Shown: positions 44,678-54,234 of the stretch, one piece after another
Layout of the letters: each line of letters opens with the position of its first letter
Numbering within the stretch: the first letter of the stretch is position 1
NCBI RefSeq assembly: GCF_947495925.1
Contig: NZ_CANMAU010000006.1
Coordinates: 129,001-193,000 of the forward strand
DNA: 64,000 bases
Reading direction: 5' to 3'
Origin: an uncultured Algibacter sp.
Lineage (GTDB): Bacteria > Bacteroidota > Bacteroidia > Flavobacteriales > Flavobacteriaceae
The notes under the pieces: model-generated
Seen by the model: only the letters and a program-made list of their open reading frames with translations
Database searches by the model: none
Told to the model about the DNA's origin: nothing
Made by a program: the position numbers and the translations under genes

Positions 44678-44720
44678 TTTAAAATTCTTTTAGTTATTCC
44701 CGAGAAGATGGGAATCTTAT

Positions 44721-44728
44721 CAAAGATA
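44721..44728 (-). promoter_or_regulatory. Promoter box TATCTTTG upstream of coaD
   Basis: On the minus strand TATCTTTG lies 43 bp upstream of the coaD ATG and just after the ddl stop. No TTG is seen at -33. Confidence 0.35.
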
Positions 44729-44736
44729 ATTATAAA

Positions 44737-45714
44737 TTATTTTAAAGCTTCTTTAATAGCATTATCAAACAAATCTGCTAAGGGAATATTTGCAGCTGCC
44801 GCTTGTTGGGGCAAAATGCTTTCTCTGGTTAACCCGGGAACCGTGTTCATTTCTAATAAATGAGGTTCACCATTTTTAAAGATAAATTCACTACGGCTAA
44901 AACCAGTCATTTTTAAAACCTCATAAATCTTTTTAGCCTCGACGGTAACCTTAGTTTCTTCTTCAGTTGTTAATCTTGCGGGTGTTATTTCTTGCGATTT
45001 TCCTAAATACTTCGCTTCATAATCAAAGAAATCATTTTCAGGTACTATTTCAGTAATTGGCAATACTTTGGTTTCTCCTTTATAAGTAATCACACCAACA
45101 GACACTTCTTTACCGTCTAAAAAAGATTCAATAATAATTTCGTCATCTTCTTTAAAAGCCACTTCAATGGCCTTATGTAAGTCTTCTTTTTTATGTGCTT
45201 TACTCACGCCAAAGCTACTTCCGGCTTTATTAGCTTTTACAAAACAAGGTAAACCTACTTTGGCAACAATATCATCCTCATTATAAGAGTCGCCAAGATT
45301 TAAATAATAAGATTCAGCAGTTTTGATTCCATAGGGCTTCAAGATGCTTAAAAAATCACGTTTATTAAAAGTAATACCCGCCTGGTACATACTGCAACTA
45401 GTATGTGGAATGTTTAACAATTCAAAATACCCTTGCATATAACCATCTTCACCTGGAGACCCATGAATGGCATTAAATACACAGTCGAAAGTAGTTTTAA
45501 AAGCACCAACATTAATTGAGAAATCATTTTTATCTATGGAGAATTCAGTGTCTTCTTCATCAACATAAACCCATTTTTCTTTAAAAATATGAATTCGATA
45601 AGGGTTGTATTTTGAGCGATCTAGTGTTTCATAAACCACATTTCCGCTAGTTAATGAAATCTTATACTCACTAGAGTAACCTCCCATTATGATAGCAATA
45701 TTTTTTTTCATCAA
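44737..45714 (-). CDS. ddl: D-alanine--D-alanine ligase
   Basis: The 325-residue ATP-grasp enzyme has IIMGGYSSEYKISL, HGSPGEDGYMQG, the P-loop-like FVKANKAGSSFG and the C-terminal metal motif FLEMNTVPGLTRES. It joins two D-Ala for peptidoglycan. It is divergent from the PASTA gene, which suggests a shared cell-wall theme. The sequence upstream of its start lacks a clear promoter box. Confidence 0.96.
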   Translation of the reverse strand: MMKKNIAIIMGGYSSEYKISLTSGNVVYETLDRSKYNPYRIHIFKEKWVYVDEEDTEFSIDKNDFSINVGAFKTTFDCVFNAIHGSPGEDGYMQGYFELLNIPHTSCSMYQAGITFNKRDFLSILKPYGIKTAESYYLNLGDSYNEDDIVAKVGLPCFVKANKAGSSFGVSKAHKKEDLHKAIEVAFKEDDEIIIESFLDGKEVSVGVITYKGETKVLPITEIVPENDFFDYEAKYLGKSQEITPARLTTEEETKVTVEAKKIYEVLKMTGFSRSEFIFKNGEPHLLEMNTVPGLTRESILPQQAAAANIPLADLFDNAIKEALK

Positions 45715-45855
45715 TTACTTGTTTTTTATTTCGGCAAGGGCCGAAACATTGTCAATTTAAGTGTTCGCGTCTAAAACTAATAATAAAACGTAGTTATTAT
45801 TAAGTGAAGCTAAAATATCATATAAATTGCAAAACAAAAAACAGTTCTGTTTTTA

Positions 45856-45863
45856 TATATTTG
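45856..45863 (+). promoter_or_regulatory. Promoter box TATATTTG for the PASTA-rlu pair
   Basis: TATATTTG fits TAnnTTTG, about 93 bp upstream of the PASTA ATG. A longer leader than usual for this window is implied. Confidence 0.4.
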
Positions 45864-45956
45864 CTGAAACCAAATTGGAAGTGTTTATGTTTTAAAAGAA
45901 CGGAGCAACATGCAATATTTTAGCTGTAAATTGGTTTAAAATTGAAAATTCTATAA

Positions 45957-46514
45957 ATGAGTCTTATAAAATTCCTTACCAGTAAAACTTTTCTGAAACA
46001 GATTATATTGGCTGTAGTGGCTGTGGTTGTGCTCTGCTTTATAATATTAAAGTGGTTGAATGTTTCTACTAATCATGGGGATTTTGAAACGGTACCCGAT
46101 TTAAAAGGAAAATCTATTAGTGTAGCTCAAGTGGAGTTAGAGGATAATAAACTGGTAATGAAAATTCAAGATTCAGCCAATTATAATCCTGATTATCCTA
46201 AGTTCTCTGTTATTGAACAAGAACCTTTGGCTGGATCTAAAGTCAAAGAAAACAGAAAAATATATATTACACTTAACCCGTCAGGCTATAGAAAAATGAA
46301 TATCCCAGAGGGCTTAATTGATAAAACATTCCGTCAAGTAAAACCAACTTTGGAAGCTTTAGATTTTAAAATTGGTAAAATCACTTATGTAAATAACATT
46401 GGTAAGGATATGGTTTTAAAATTATCTCACAGAGGCAAGACGCTTAAAGCTGGAGATAAATTAGCTAAAACATCTGTAATCGATTTGCAACTTGGTAACG
46501 GGAAGAGACCGTAA
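45957..46514 (+). CDS. PASTA domain membrane protein
   Basis: The 185-residue protein has a cytoplasmic start, one membrane helix (about residues 14-32), then two PASTA repeats (TVPDLKGKSISVAQVELEDN, then IPEGLIDKTFRQVKPTLEAL). PASTA domains bind peptidoglycan or beta-lactam-like groups. There is no kinase or penicillin-binding domain, so it is a free PASTA protein. It is 2 bp from the RluD-type gene and divergent from ddl. Confidence 0.86.
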   Translation: MSLIKFLTSKTFLKQIILAVVAVVVLCFIILKWLNVSTNHGDFETVPDLKGKSISVAQVELEDNKLVMKIQDSANYNPDYPKFSVIEQEPLAGSKVKENRKIYITLNPSGYRKMNIPEGLIDKTFRQVKPTLEALDFKIGKITYVNNIGKDMVLKLSHRGKTLKAGDKLAKTSVIDLQLGNGKRP

Positions 46515-46516
46515 TA

Positions 46517-47548
46517 ATGGACGACTACACACCCCAATTACCCAACGAAGATAATCTTTACGAGCACCATGCTTTTACTGTTGATAAAGGTCAGGCACCA
46601 CTTCGTATAGATAAATATTTAATGAATTTTGTTGAAAATGCTACCCGAAATAAAATTCAGGCAGCAGCTAAAGACGGTTGTATTTATGTAAATGATGTGC
46701 CTGTAAAGTCGAATTATAAGGTGAAACCAGATGATAAAATTCGCGTACTATTCTCGCATCCCCCTTTTGAAAATTTGTTGGTAGGAGAAGATATTGTTAT
46801 TGATGTGGTTTACGAAGACGATGATTTACTTGTTGTTAATAAACCAGCGGGTATGGTGGTACACCCTGGGCATGGCAATTATTCAGGTACGCTTATAAAC
46901 GCGTTGATTTACCGATTTGATAATCTACCCAACAATTCAAGTGAGCGTCCTGGGTTGGTACATAGAATTGATAAAGATACAAGTGGACTTTTAGTGGTTG
47001 CCAAAACCGAACAAGCTATGGCTAAATTGTCTTTGCAATTTGCAGAAAAAACAAGTGAACGTGAATATGTAGCTATAGTTTGGGGGAATATGACTGAAGA
47101 TGAAGGTACTATTGAAGGTAATATTGGACGTCATCCCAAAAATAGACTTCAAAATACGGTGTTTCTTGATGATGACGCTGATAAAGGAAAACCTGCGGTT
47201 ACCCATTACAAAGTTATTGAGCGTTTAGGTTATGTTACTTTGGTGTCTTGTAAGTTAGAGACGGGGCGCACGCATCAAATACGTGTACACATGAAACATA
47301 TTGGGCATACCTTATTCAATGATGAACGCTATGGAGGCGATAAAATTTTAAAAGGCACAACCTTTTCGAAGTATAAACAATTTGCAGATAATTGTTTTAA
47401 GGTGTTGCCAAGGCAGGCCCTTCATGCTAAAACACTTGGTTTTGTTCATCCTACTTCTGGTGAATTTTTAAAATTTGAAACACCAATTCCTGAAGATATG
47501 CAGCAATGTGTTGAAAAGTGGCGAGGGTACGCAAAACATCAAGAATAG
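46517..47548 (+). CDS. RluA/RluD family pseudouridine synthase
   Basis: The 343-residue protein has an N-terminal S4 RNA-binding domain (about residues 25-80) and the catalytic motif HRIDKDTSGLLVVAKT (Asp is the nucleophile). The C-terminal part has GRTHQIRVHMKHIGH. It converts uridine to pseudouridine in rRNA, most likely in helix 69 of 23S rRNA if it is RluD itself. It is co-transcribed with the PASTA gene. Confidence 0.93.
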   Translation: MDDYTPQLPNEDNLYEHHAFTVDKGQAPLRIDKYLMNFVENATRNKIQAAAKDGCIYVNDVPVKSNYKVKPDDKIRVLFSHPPFENLLVGEDIVIDVVYEDDDLLVVNKPAGMVVHPGHGNYSGTLINALIYRFDNLPNNSSERPGLVHRIDKDTSGLLVVAKTEQAMAKLSLQFAEKTSEREYVAIVWGNMTEDEGTIEGNIGRHPKNRLQNTVFLDDDADKGKPAVTHYKVIERLGYVTLVSCKLETGRTHQIRVHMKHIGHTLFNDERYGGDKILKGTTFSKYKQFADNCFKVLPRQALHAKTLGFVHPTSGEFLKFETPIPEDMQQCVEKWRGYAKHQE

Positions 47549-47661
47549 CATTCTATTTTCTTTACTTTATTTATCTCTCAACTGAAACAGATTATCAATT
47601 CCATTTATAACCACATTTAAAATAATTTTAGGCTTAAATCTTAAAAGTAAATAAGGAGTTG

Positions 47662-47669
47662 TAAATTTG
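47662..47669 (+). promoter_or_regulatory. Promoter box TAAATTTG for yaaA
   Basis: TAAATTTG fits TAnnTTTG, 54 bp upstream of the yaaA ATG. No -33 TTG is present at 17-21 bp. Confidence 0.45.
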
Positions 47670-47723
47670 AAATGAAAAGAATATGAGATTTCCGTCTTTA
47701 CTGAAATAAAAAAATATCTATTT

Positions 47724-48482
47724 ATGAAATTAGTTATATCGCCAGCAAAGTCGTTAGATTTTGAAACGGAATTACCAACAACACAGCAAACAGAAGCACG
47801 ATTTTTAAAACAATCTGAACGTTTAAACAAACTGCTAAGAAAGAAATCGGCAAGGAGTTTATCAAAACTTATGAGTATTTCTCCTGCGTTGGGTCAATTA
47901 AATTATGAGCGTAACCAATCATGGGAATTGCCATTTACAAAGGACAATGCTAGACCTGCCGTATATGCTTTTAATGGTGATGTTTATAGAGGGTTAGACG
48001 CTTATACTATTCCAGAAGAAAAACTTGAAACGCTGCAGAGTACGGTTCGTATTCTTTCGGGCTTATATGGTGTATTAAAGCCTACCGATTTAATTCAACC
48101 ATATCGTTTAGAAATGGGGACTAAAATGCCGGTAGGTGTAAAAAAGAACCTGTATGAGTTTTGGAAAAAAGACATCACAAAAACTCTTAATGAAGAACTT
48201 GAAGATGATGAGTTGTTCTTAAACTTGGCTAGTAATGAGTATTTTAAAGCTATAGATATAAAAGTGTTGAAAGTACCTGTAGTCACCGCTAATTTTAAAG
48301 ATTTTAAAAATGGCGAATATAAAATGATATCGTTTTTTGCCAAGGCGGCACGAGGTATGATGGCACGCTACATCGTAGATACTAATGCTAAAACTGTTGA
48401 TGACTTAAAAGGTTTCAATTATGATGGCTATGGGTATAGTGAAGCCATGTCAAAAGAAAACGATTTGGTGTTTATTAGATAG
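47724..48482 (+). CDS. yaaA: Peroxide stress protein YaaA (DUF328)
   Basis: The 252-residue protein has the family start LVISPAKSLDFE, then SPALGQLNYERNQSW, PAVYAFNGDVYRGLD, GLYGVLKPTDLIQPYRLEMG and the C-terminal FFAKAARGMMARYI. YaaA lowers free iron and limits oxidative DNA damage in Escherichia coli, and has DNA-binding activity. It is monocistronic, convergent with the M48 gene 3 bp away. Confidence 0.93.
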   Translation: MKLVISPAKSLDFETELPTTQQTEARFLKQSERLNKLLRKKSARSLSKLMSISPALGQLNYERNQSWELPFTKDNARPAVYAFNGDVYRGLDAYTIPEEKLETLQSTVRILSGLYGVLKPTDLIQPYRLEMGTKMPVGVKKNLYEFWKKDITKTLNEELEDDELFLNLASNEYFKAIDIKVLKVPVVTANFKDFKNGEYKMISFFAKAARGMMARYIVDTNAKTVDDLKGFNYDGYGYSEAMSKENDLVFIR

Positions 48483-48485
48483 TAG

Positions 48486-49718
48486 TTATTTCCTCAGGTT
48501 TTTAATGCGTTCTAATAATGTAGGGTGCGAATAATGCATAAATACATATGCAGGATGCGGTGTTAAATTACTCAAACTATTTTTAGAAAGCTTTTTAAGT
48601 GAAGTAATTAGTGGTTCTGGTTTGTATGTATTTTTTGCATAATCGTCTGCTTGGTATTCAAACTTTCTAGAAAACAAATTCATAATTAATCCTGTAATTT
48701 CAGATATAGGAGAGTACAGTAATCCAAATGCAATTAATCCAATGTGAAAACTTGGAATATCAACTCCTATGGCCTGAGATAACATAGGATTAGAAATAAA
48801 TAAGGATAATATATAAAGTGTTAGTCCTGTTAATACAATTGAAGAAAATAGATTGAAAATGATATGTTTCTTTTTATAATGTCCAACTTCATGAGCAAGG
48901 ACAGCTACAATTTCATTTTCCTCTAAATCATTAATCAACGTGTCATAAAGTGTCACGCGCTTTTCACTTCCGAATCCAGAGAAATAAGCATTTGCTTTAG
49001 TGCTTCGTTTAGAACCGTCAATTACAAAAATCTTGTCTAACTTAAAGCCTACGGTCTCAGCATATTTTGAAATATTATCACGTAAACTTCCAGCTTCTAA
49101 AGGTGTTTGTTTATTAAATAATGGTACGATAAGTTTAGAGTAAAACATATTCATAAACAAAGTGAATATAGCTATTAAGCCCCAAGCATATAACCAAAAA
49201 TGTTCTCTAGTAATTTGATAAAACCAAATAATTAAAGCTAAAATACCTCCACCCAGAATAGCCATCATTAGCCAGCCTTTAATTTTATCGAGTATAAAAA
49301 GCTTTTTTGTAGTTTTATTAAAACCGTATTTTTCTTCAATCACAAAAGTGCTATAGTAAGAAAATGGCGTGGTTAAAATATCACTCCCTATCATAATAAT
49401 CCCGAAAAATATTAAAGCAACGATTATTGGGTTTTCACTAAAACCTCTTGCTATCTGGTCAACATATTCAAACCCATCGAGTAATAAAAACCCTAAAGTT
49501 AGCACCAAAGAGAATGTAGAGGTAATGATTCCAAACTTGTAGTTCGTTGCTTTGTAGCTTTGCGATTTTTTATACTCTGTATTGTCATAAACATCCTTTA
49601 AATCTTCAGGAAGCGTATCGTTATAATGCTTTGCGTTAAGTGCATCTAGAACTTTATCTTTTATAAAGTTTATTATAATTATGGCAATTATGATGTAAAA
49701 TAATGTACTTGCTGTCAT
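48486..49718 (-). CDS. M48 family metalloprotease (Ste24-like)
   Basis: The 410-residue protein has about seven membrane helices and the zinc site HEVGHYKKKH, with a downstream ADDYA Glu/Asp region (SRKFEYQADDYA) that supplies the third ligand. It matches the CAAX-protease (Ste24) branch of M48 rather than short HtpX. Bacterial members degrade misfolded membrane proteins. It appears monocistronic; no promoter box was found. Confidence 0.9.
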   Translation of the reverse strand: MTASTLFYIIIAIIIINFIKDKVLDALNAKHYNDTLPEDLKDVYDNTEYKKSQSYKATNYKFGIITSTFSLVLTLGFLLLDGFEYVDQIARGFSENPIIVALIFFGIIMIGSDILTTPFSYYSTFVIEEKYGFNKTTKKLFILDKIKGWLMMAILGGGILALIIWFYQITREHFWLYAWGLIAIFTLFMNMFYSKLIVPLFNKQTPLEAGSLRDNISKYAETVGFKLDKIFVIDGSKRSTKANAYFSGFGSEKRVTLYDTLINDLEENEIVAVLAHEVGHYKKKHIIFNLFSSIVLTGLTLYILSLFISNPMLSQAIGVDIPSFHIGLIAFGLLYSPISEITGLIMNLFSRKFEYQADDYAKNTYKPEPLITSLKKLSKNSLSNLTPHPAYVFMHYSHPTLLERIKNLRK

Positions 49719-49827
49719 ATTTGGTATTTAGCGTTATTGCGAGTCCTTTTTTTGCGATGTAGCAATCTGTATATTTTAGTTTTATTTTATGAAATTATTT
49801 CTGTCATTCTTCATTCGCAATGACAAT

Positions 49828-50622
49828 TTATTTAAAACCACGCTGTCTTTTCGCTTCAAAAATAAGAATTCCTGCAGCAACTGAAACATTCATAGAATCT
49901 ATTTCGCCTCGCATTGGGATAATAATATTTTGAGTGGCGTGGTCGCGCCATTCTTGACTTAAGCCAGTAGCTTCCGTCCCAACAATAATGGCACTAGGTT
50001 TGGTAAAATCTTGAGTATGGTAACTAACAGACTCTTGCAAAATAGCACAATAAATATTAATGTTTTTTGATTTTAAAAAGTCAATAATTTCAGAAGTAGT
50101 TCCTGATGCAATTTGATTCGTAAATATGCATCCTACACTAGAACGAATAATATTAGGGTTATATAAATCTGTTTTTGGATTGGCTATGATAACGGCATCT
50201 ACATTCGCAGCATCGGCGGTTCGTAAAATTGCACCTATATTTCCAGGTTTTTCGGGAGCCTCAGCAACCAAAATTAAAGGATTTGTTGTATTGAAATTTA
50301 AATCTTTTAATTTCTGGTTTTTAGTTTTCGCAATGGCTAAAACACCTTCAGTAGTATCACGATAAGCTAATTTTTGATAGACCTCCTTTGATATTTCTAT
50401 ACAATTTGTGTCTTTATTTGTGATATCGCTAAGCTGGTTTTTAGGAAATAGTTCTTCATAAAACAATACCGTTTCCAATTCAAAACTACCTTTTAAAGCT
50501 AGCGAAATCTCACGGAAACCTTCAATTAAAAATGTTCCCGATTTTTTACGATCACGCGATTTATCCTTGAGTTGAACAAGTTGTCGAATAAGCGGGTTTT
50601 GTGGACTGGTTATTGATTTCAT
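49828..50622 (-). CDS. TrmH/SpoU family RNA 2'-O-methyltransferase
   Basis: The 264-residue protein has the RNA-binding N-terminal domain (SRDRKKSGTFLIEGFREI) and a SpoU trefoil-knot methyltransferase. Its three motifs are NIGAILRTADAAN, IIVGTEATGLS and IPMRGEIDSMNVSVAAGIL. It methylates a ribose in rRNA or tRNA; the site is not given by sequence. It has a promoter box close to its start. Confidence 0.92.
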   Translation of the reverse strand: MKSITSPQNPLIRQLVQLKDKSRDRKKSGTFLIEGFREISLALKGSFELETVLFYEELFPKNQLSDITNKDTNCIEISKEVYQKLAYRDTTEGVLAIAKTKNQKLKDLNFNTTNPLILVAEAPEKPGNIGAILRTADAANVDAVIIANPKTDLYNPNIIRSSVGCIFTNQIASGTTSEIIDFLKSKNINIYCAILQESVSYHTQDFTKPSAIIVGTEATGLSQEWRDHATQNIIIPMRGEIDSMNVSVAAGILIFEAKRQRGFK

Positions 50623-50632
50623 ATGTGTTGAG

Positions 50633-50640
50633 CAAAAGTA
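50633..50640 (-). promoter_or_regulatory. Promoter box TACTTTTG for the SpoU methyltransferase
   Basis: On the minus strand TACTTTTG fits TAnnTTTG and ends 10 bp upstream of the ATG, again implying a very short leader. Confidence 0.5.
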
Positions 50641-50705
50641 ATTGATTTAATGTAATTATTCGTTTCTAACTTCGTCAAACAGGTTAACCATTTTAGCATA
50701 TATTC

Positions 50706-51494
50706 ATGAAGCCAATTATTTCCTTAATTACTGTATTACTTTTAATATCCTGCAATAATGAACAAAAAAAGCAAGTTGAGGTGTCTTTAAATGAAGACGT
50801 GCCAGTTGTTAGCAAAACCTATCCAGAAAACATTTCAAAAATATTTGAAGTGCATGGAGGTTTAGCAAATTGGAATACTTTACGTTCTTTAGAATTTACA
50901 ATGAATAAACCTAAAGGGCATGAAGTAACATTAACCGATTTAAGACATAGGAAATCGTTTATTTCAACAGATAAATTTAAGATGGGGTATAATGGACTGG
51001 ATGTCTGGATAAAACAAGACTCCATGCATTATAAAGGGAATCCTAAATTTTATTATAATTTAATGTTTTACTTTTATGCGATGCCCTTTATTTTAGCTGA
51101 TGATGGAATTATTTATAGCGATGCCAAACCTTTGGTTTTTGATGGAAAAACCTTTCCAGGAATTAAAATAACATATGATGCTGGCGTAGGTGAATCGCCA
51201 GAAGACGAGTACATTTTGTATTATGATGCTGAGACTTACAAAATGACATGGTTAGCCTACACAGTTACCTTTTTTACAAAAGAGAAAGGGAAAGAGTTTC
51301 ATTTTATAAAATATAGCAATTGGCAAGATGTGAATGGTTTATTATTACCAGAGACGATCTCGTGGTATGCTTATGAAAATAATAAACCAACAGAAAAAAA
51401 GAGCGACTTAAAATTTACTGATATTAAGGTATCTAAAGATAAACCAAATTCTAAAATATTTGAAGTTCCAGAAGGGGCCATTATTTTAGAATAA
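50706..51494 (+). CDS. DUF6503-like lipoprotein (paralogue of 9221-9880)
   Basis: The 262-residue protein has a signal and lipobox LLISC, so it is lipid-anchored. It shares the phrases VHGGLANWN and SPEDEYILYYDAE with the protein at 9.2 kb. The middle has the aromatic-rich stretch NPKFYYNLMFYFYAMPF, which could line a lipid-binding cavity of the LolA/LppX type. The function is unknown. It is convergent with DUF3810 and divergent from the SpoU gene. Confidence 0.75.
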   Translation: MKPIISLITVLLLISCNNEQKKQVEVSLNEDVPVVSKTYPENISKIFEVHGGLANWNTLRSLEFTMNKPKGHEVTLTDLRHRKSFISTDKFKMGYNGLDVWIKQDSMHYKGNPKFYYNLMFYFYAMPFILADDGIIYSDAKPLVFDGKTFPGIKITYDAGVGESPEDEYILYYDAETYKMTWLAYTVTFFTKEKGKEFHFIKYSNWQDVNGLLLPETISWYAYENNKPTEKKSDLKFTDIKVSKDKPNSKIFEVPEGAIILE

Positions 51495-51501
51495 TAAGGT
51501 T

Positions 51502-52569
51502 TTACGGGTTTTCTTTTTCAAAATAGTTAACCAATAAAGCGACAACATAACTATAACTTTCCATACCCTTACTTTGTTTGTTGGCCTTTAAGAAGCCGCC
51601 GTAGAATAATTTAAAAAGAGGTTCGGTAGGGTTTTGATGTGCTTCCCAGAAGCGTCTTACTTCTTCATAGTTTTTTAAAATACCAAGGTTTACAGTTTCG
51701 ACTATGGTTTCATAAAGAGCTTCATCGCGTCTGTATATTTCATTCAAACAAAAACGTAGACCAAAGGTGTATCCGGTATATTTAAAATAGGCATCATCAT
51801 TTTTAATACTTGCTAAACATCCTATGAAATTAGCTTCGTTTTCCGCAGCATAACCCAGTTGATGTGCAATTTCGTGAGCTGAGGTAGTTGGGAATTTGTA
51901 AACAGGAATGAGTCCATCTACATGTGCTTCATTAGTAAAGGGGTTTAAGTATCCACTAAATCCCATATAAGTTAAAGGATAACTAAACAAGGATTTTTTA
52001 ATGCTAGCAGGCTCGTAGTTTAAGTGGGGAAATACGCTTTTTAAATTTTTATAGCCGTCTGGGGTCATTTTAAAAATATCACTTTTCGAATAGGGAAACC
52101 TAACAGCAAGACTATCATGTTCAGAAAGTGTAGAGTGTAAGGTGTTAGATTTTTTAATAAGCTTTTCAGTTACTGCAATTAGTTGTTCTGTGTCGTATTC
52201 ATACTCTAGTTTCAAACTTTTGTGAAGGGGCAATCGGTGATAGTTCATACCCCATAATAAATGGAATACAAAATAGAAGATCGATAAGGTGGCTATAACG
52301 TCTACCAGCCAGTATTTAGTGTCCTTTTTTATACGCCTCCTGTTTATTAATAACCAACGTATGCTATATATAATTGTAAATGCATATATAAAATCTCCAA
52401 AAGAAAAGGGAAGCCAGCCTAGAACAAATCGAAACAATTTTGATAACCATTCGTATATTCCATGACTATAAAAGCGTTCAACAAATTCTGGGTAATTCGA
52501 TAAAATGCGAACTAATAAAATTTGTGGAATTAGCGAAAGCGCGATAATAGTCTTTTTCTTTTTTAGCAT
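51502..52569 (-). CDS. DUF3810 membrane protein with HExxH motif
   Basis: The 355-residue protein has three N-terminal membrane helices and a C-terminal domain with the zinc motif HEIAHQLGYAAENEANF, in which HEIAH and a downstream Glu form a gluzincin-type site. It is the DUF3810 family, found in Bacteroidota and Firmicutes; members are assumed to be membrane proteases but none is characterised to my knowledge. It has a promoter box four bases upstream of its ATG. Confidence 0.85.
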   Translation of the reverse strand: MLKKKKTIIALSLIPQILLVRILSNYPEFVERFYSHGIYEWLSKLFRFVLGWLPFSFGDFIYAFTIIYSIRWLLINRRRIKKDTKYWLVDVIATLSIFYFVFHLLWGMNYHRLPLHKSLKLEYEYDTEQLIAVTEKLIKKSNTLHSTLSEHDSLAVRFPYSKSDIFKMTPDGYKNLKSVFPHLNYEPASIKKSLFSYPLTYMGFSGYLNPFTNEAHVDGLIPVYKFPTTSAHEIAHQLGYAAENEANFIGCLASIKNDDAYFKYTGYTFGLRFCLNEIYRRDEALYETIVETVNLGILKNYEEVRRFWEAHQNPTEPLFKLFYGGFLKANKQSKGMESYSYVVALLVNYFEKENP

Positions 52570-52573
52570 GGGT

Positions 52574-52581
52574 CAAAAATA
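52574..52581 (-). promoter_or_regulatory. Promoter box TATTTTTG for DUF3810
   Basis: On the minus strand TATTTTTG fits TAnnTTTG and ends four bases before the ATG at 52569, so the mRNA is predicted leaderless. Confidence 0.5.
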
Positions 52582-52614
52582 GAAAAATGTTTACAAAACA
52601 GGCTATCTAAAGCG

Positions 52615-52622
52615 TATCTTTG
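52615..52622 (+). promoter_or_regulatory. Promoter box TATCTTTG for pepD
   Basis: TATCTTTG fits TAnnTTTG and lies 20 bp upstream of the pepD ATG. Confidence 0.5.
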
Positions 52623-52642
52623 TAGTACTAGATTTTAAAACT

Positions 52643-54103
52643 ATGAGCGTAGAAATAAGACAACTCGAACCACAAGCACTGTGGAATAAATTTGCAGATT
52701 TGAATGCAGTTCCAAGGCCTTCAAAGAAGGAGGAACGAGTTATTGCATTTATGAAAGATTTTGGTCAAAAATTAGGGTTAGAGACTATTGAAGATGAAGT
52801 GGGTAATGTTATTATAAAAAAGCCCGCTACTAGAGGCATGGAAAATAGAACAACGCTGGTTATGCAATCGCATTTAGATATGGTGCATCAAAAAAATAAT
52901 GATACTGTGTTTGATTTTGATACTCAAGGTGTAGATATGTTTATTGAAGGTGATTGGGTGAAAGCGCGGGGTACGACACTTGGAGCCGATAATGGTTTAG
53001 GTGTTGCAACGATTATGGCTATTTTAGAAAGTACAGATATTCCACACCCTGCTATTGAAGCGCTTTTTACGATTGATGAAGAAACTGGAATGACTGGAGC
53101 TATGGGTTTAAAAGGCGGTCTGTTAAGCGGCGGAATTTTATTGAATCTGGATACAGAAGAAGATGATGAAATAGGTGTTGGCTGTGCGGGTGGTATTGAT
53201 GTTACTGCTAAGCGTTCTTATGAAGAAGAGGAGACTCCAGAGTTTAAAGTAGGTTATACTATTTCAGTTAAAGGTTTACAAGGGGGGCATTCTGGTATGC
53301 AAATTCATGAAGGTTTAGGAAATGCTAATAAAATTATGAACCGCCTATTATTTGATGGTTTTGAAAATTACGGACTGCGTATTTCTGAAATAGATGGAGG
53401 AAGTTTAAGAAATGCTATTCCACGTGAAAGCAATGCCATTGTAGCTATTGATGCCGTGCATGAAGATGCTTTTCTTTTAGATATGGCATTGGTAGTAAAT
53501 ACAATTCAAAAGGAGCTTAAAACTATGGAACCTGATTTGAAGATTGGTATTTCAAAATGTGAAGCACCAAAAACAATAATGGATTTAGGAGTTCAAGAAG
53601 GTTTTACTAGAGCCATGTATTCGGCATTAAATGGTGTTTATAGAATGAGTGCAGATATTCCTGGATTGGTAGAAACTTCAAACAATATAGCAAGAGTTAT
53701 TGTTAAGGAAGGAAAAATTCATGTGGGTTGTTTAACACGTTCTTCAGTAGAAAGCGCCAAAGTAGATTTAGCTAATACATTAAGAGCTACTTTTGAATTA
53801 ACTGGATGTGAAGTTGAATTTTCTGGAGATTATCCAGGGTGGACACCTAATATGGATTCGGCAATTTTAAAAGTCATGAAACCATTGTATAAAAAATTAA
53901 ATGGTGAAGATCCTCATGTAGCTGCCTGTCATGCAGGATTAGAATGCGGGATTCTAGGGCAAAATTATCCAGATATGGATATGATTAGTTTCGGACCAAA
54001 CATTAGAGGAGCTCATTCTCCAGATGAGAGAGCTCAAATATCATCAGTACAAAAATATTGGAAATTTGTTTTAGAGATTTTAAAAGAGATTCCTTTGAAA
54101 TAG
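52643..54103 (+). CDS. pepD: Aminoacyl-histidine dipeptidase (M20 family)
   Basis: The 486-residue dizinc peptidase has the M20 blocks MQSHLDMVHQK (first metal His and catalytic Asp), GTTLGADNGLGV (bridging Asp) and TIDEETGMTGAMG (catalytic Glu pair). The C-terminal metal ligands lie in FGPNIRGAHSPDE. The lid domain is inserted at about residues 205-385. It cleaves Xaa-His and other dipeptides in the cytoplasm. It is monocistronic. Confidence 0.94.
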   Translation: MSVEIRQLEPQALWNKFADLNAVPRPSKKEERVIAFMKDFGQKLGLETIEDEVGNVIIKKPATRGMENRTTLVMQSHLDMVHQKNNDTVFDFDTQGVDMFIEGDWVKARGTTLGADNGLGVATIMAILESTDIPHPAIEALFTIDEETGMTGAMGLKGGLLSGGILLNLDTEEDDEIGVGCAGGIDVTAKRSYEEEETPEFKVGYTISVKGLQGGHSGMQIHEGLGNANKIMNRLLFDGFENYGLRISEIDGGSLRNAIPRESNAIVAIDAVHEDAFLLDMALVVNTIQKELKTMEPDLKIGISKCEAPKTIMDLGVQEGFTRAMYSALNGVYRMSADIPGLVETSNNIARVIVKEGKIHVGCLTRSSVESAKVDLANTLRATFELTGCEVEFSGDYPGWTPNMDSAILKVMKPLYKKLNGEDPHVAACHAGLECGILGQNYPDMDMISFGPNIRGAHSPDERAQISSVQKYWKFVLEILKEIPLK

Positions 54104-54234
54104 AATAAATTAAAAATTTCATTTACTTGTATGAATTGTTTAATCTAGATTGAGGTTGATTACATTATCAACGATAGATTTAGATACACTTTGTGAAAAT
54201 ATATGTTCTAAAATATTTTTTTAAATAAGATGAG

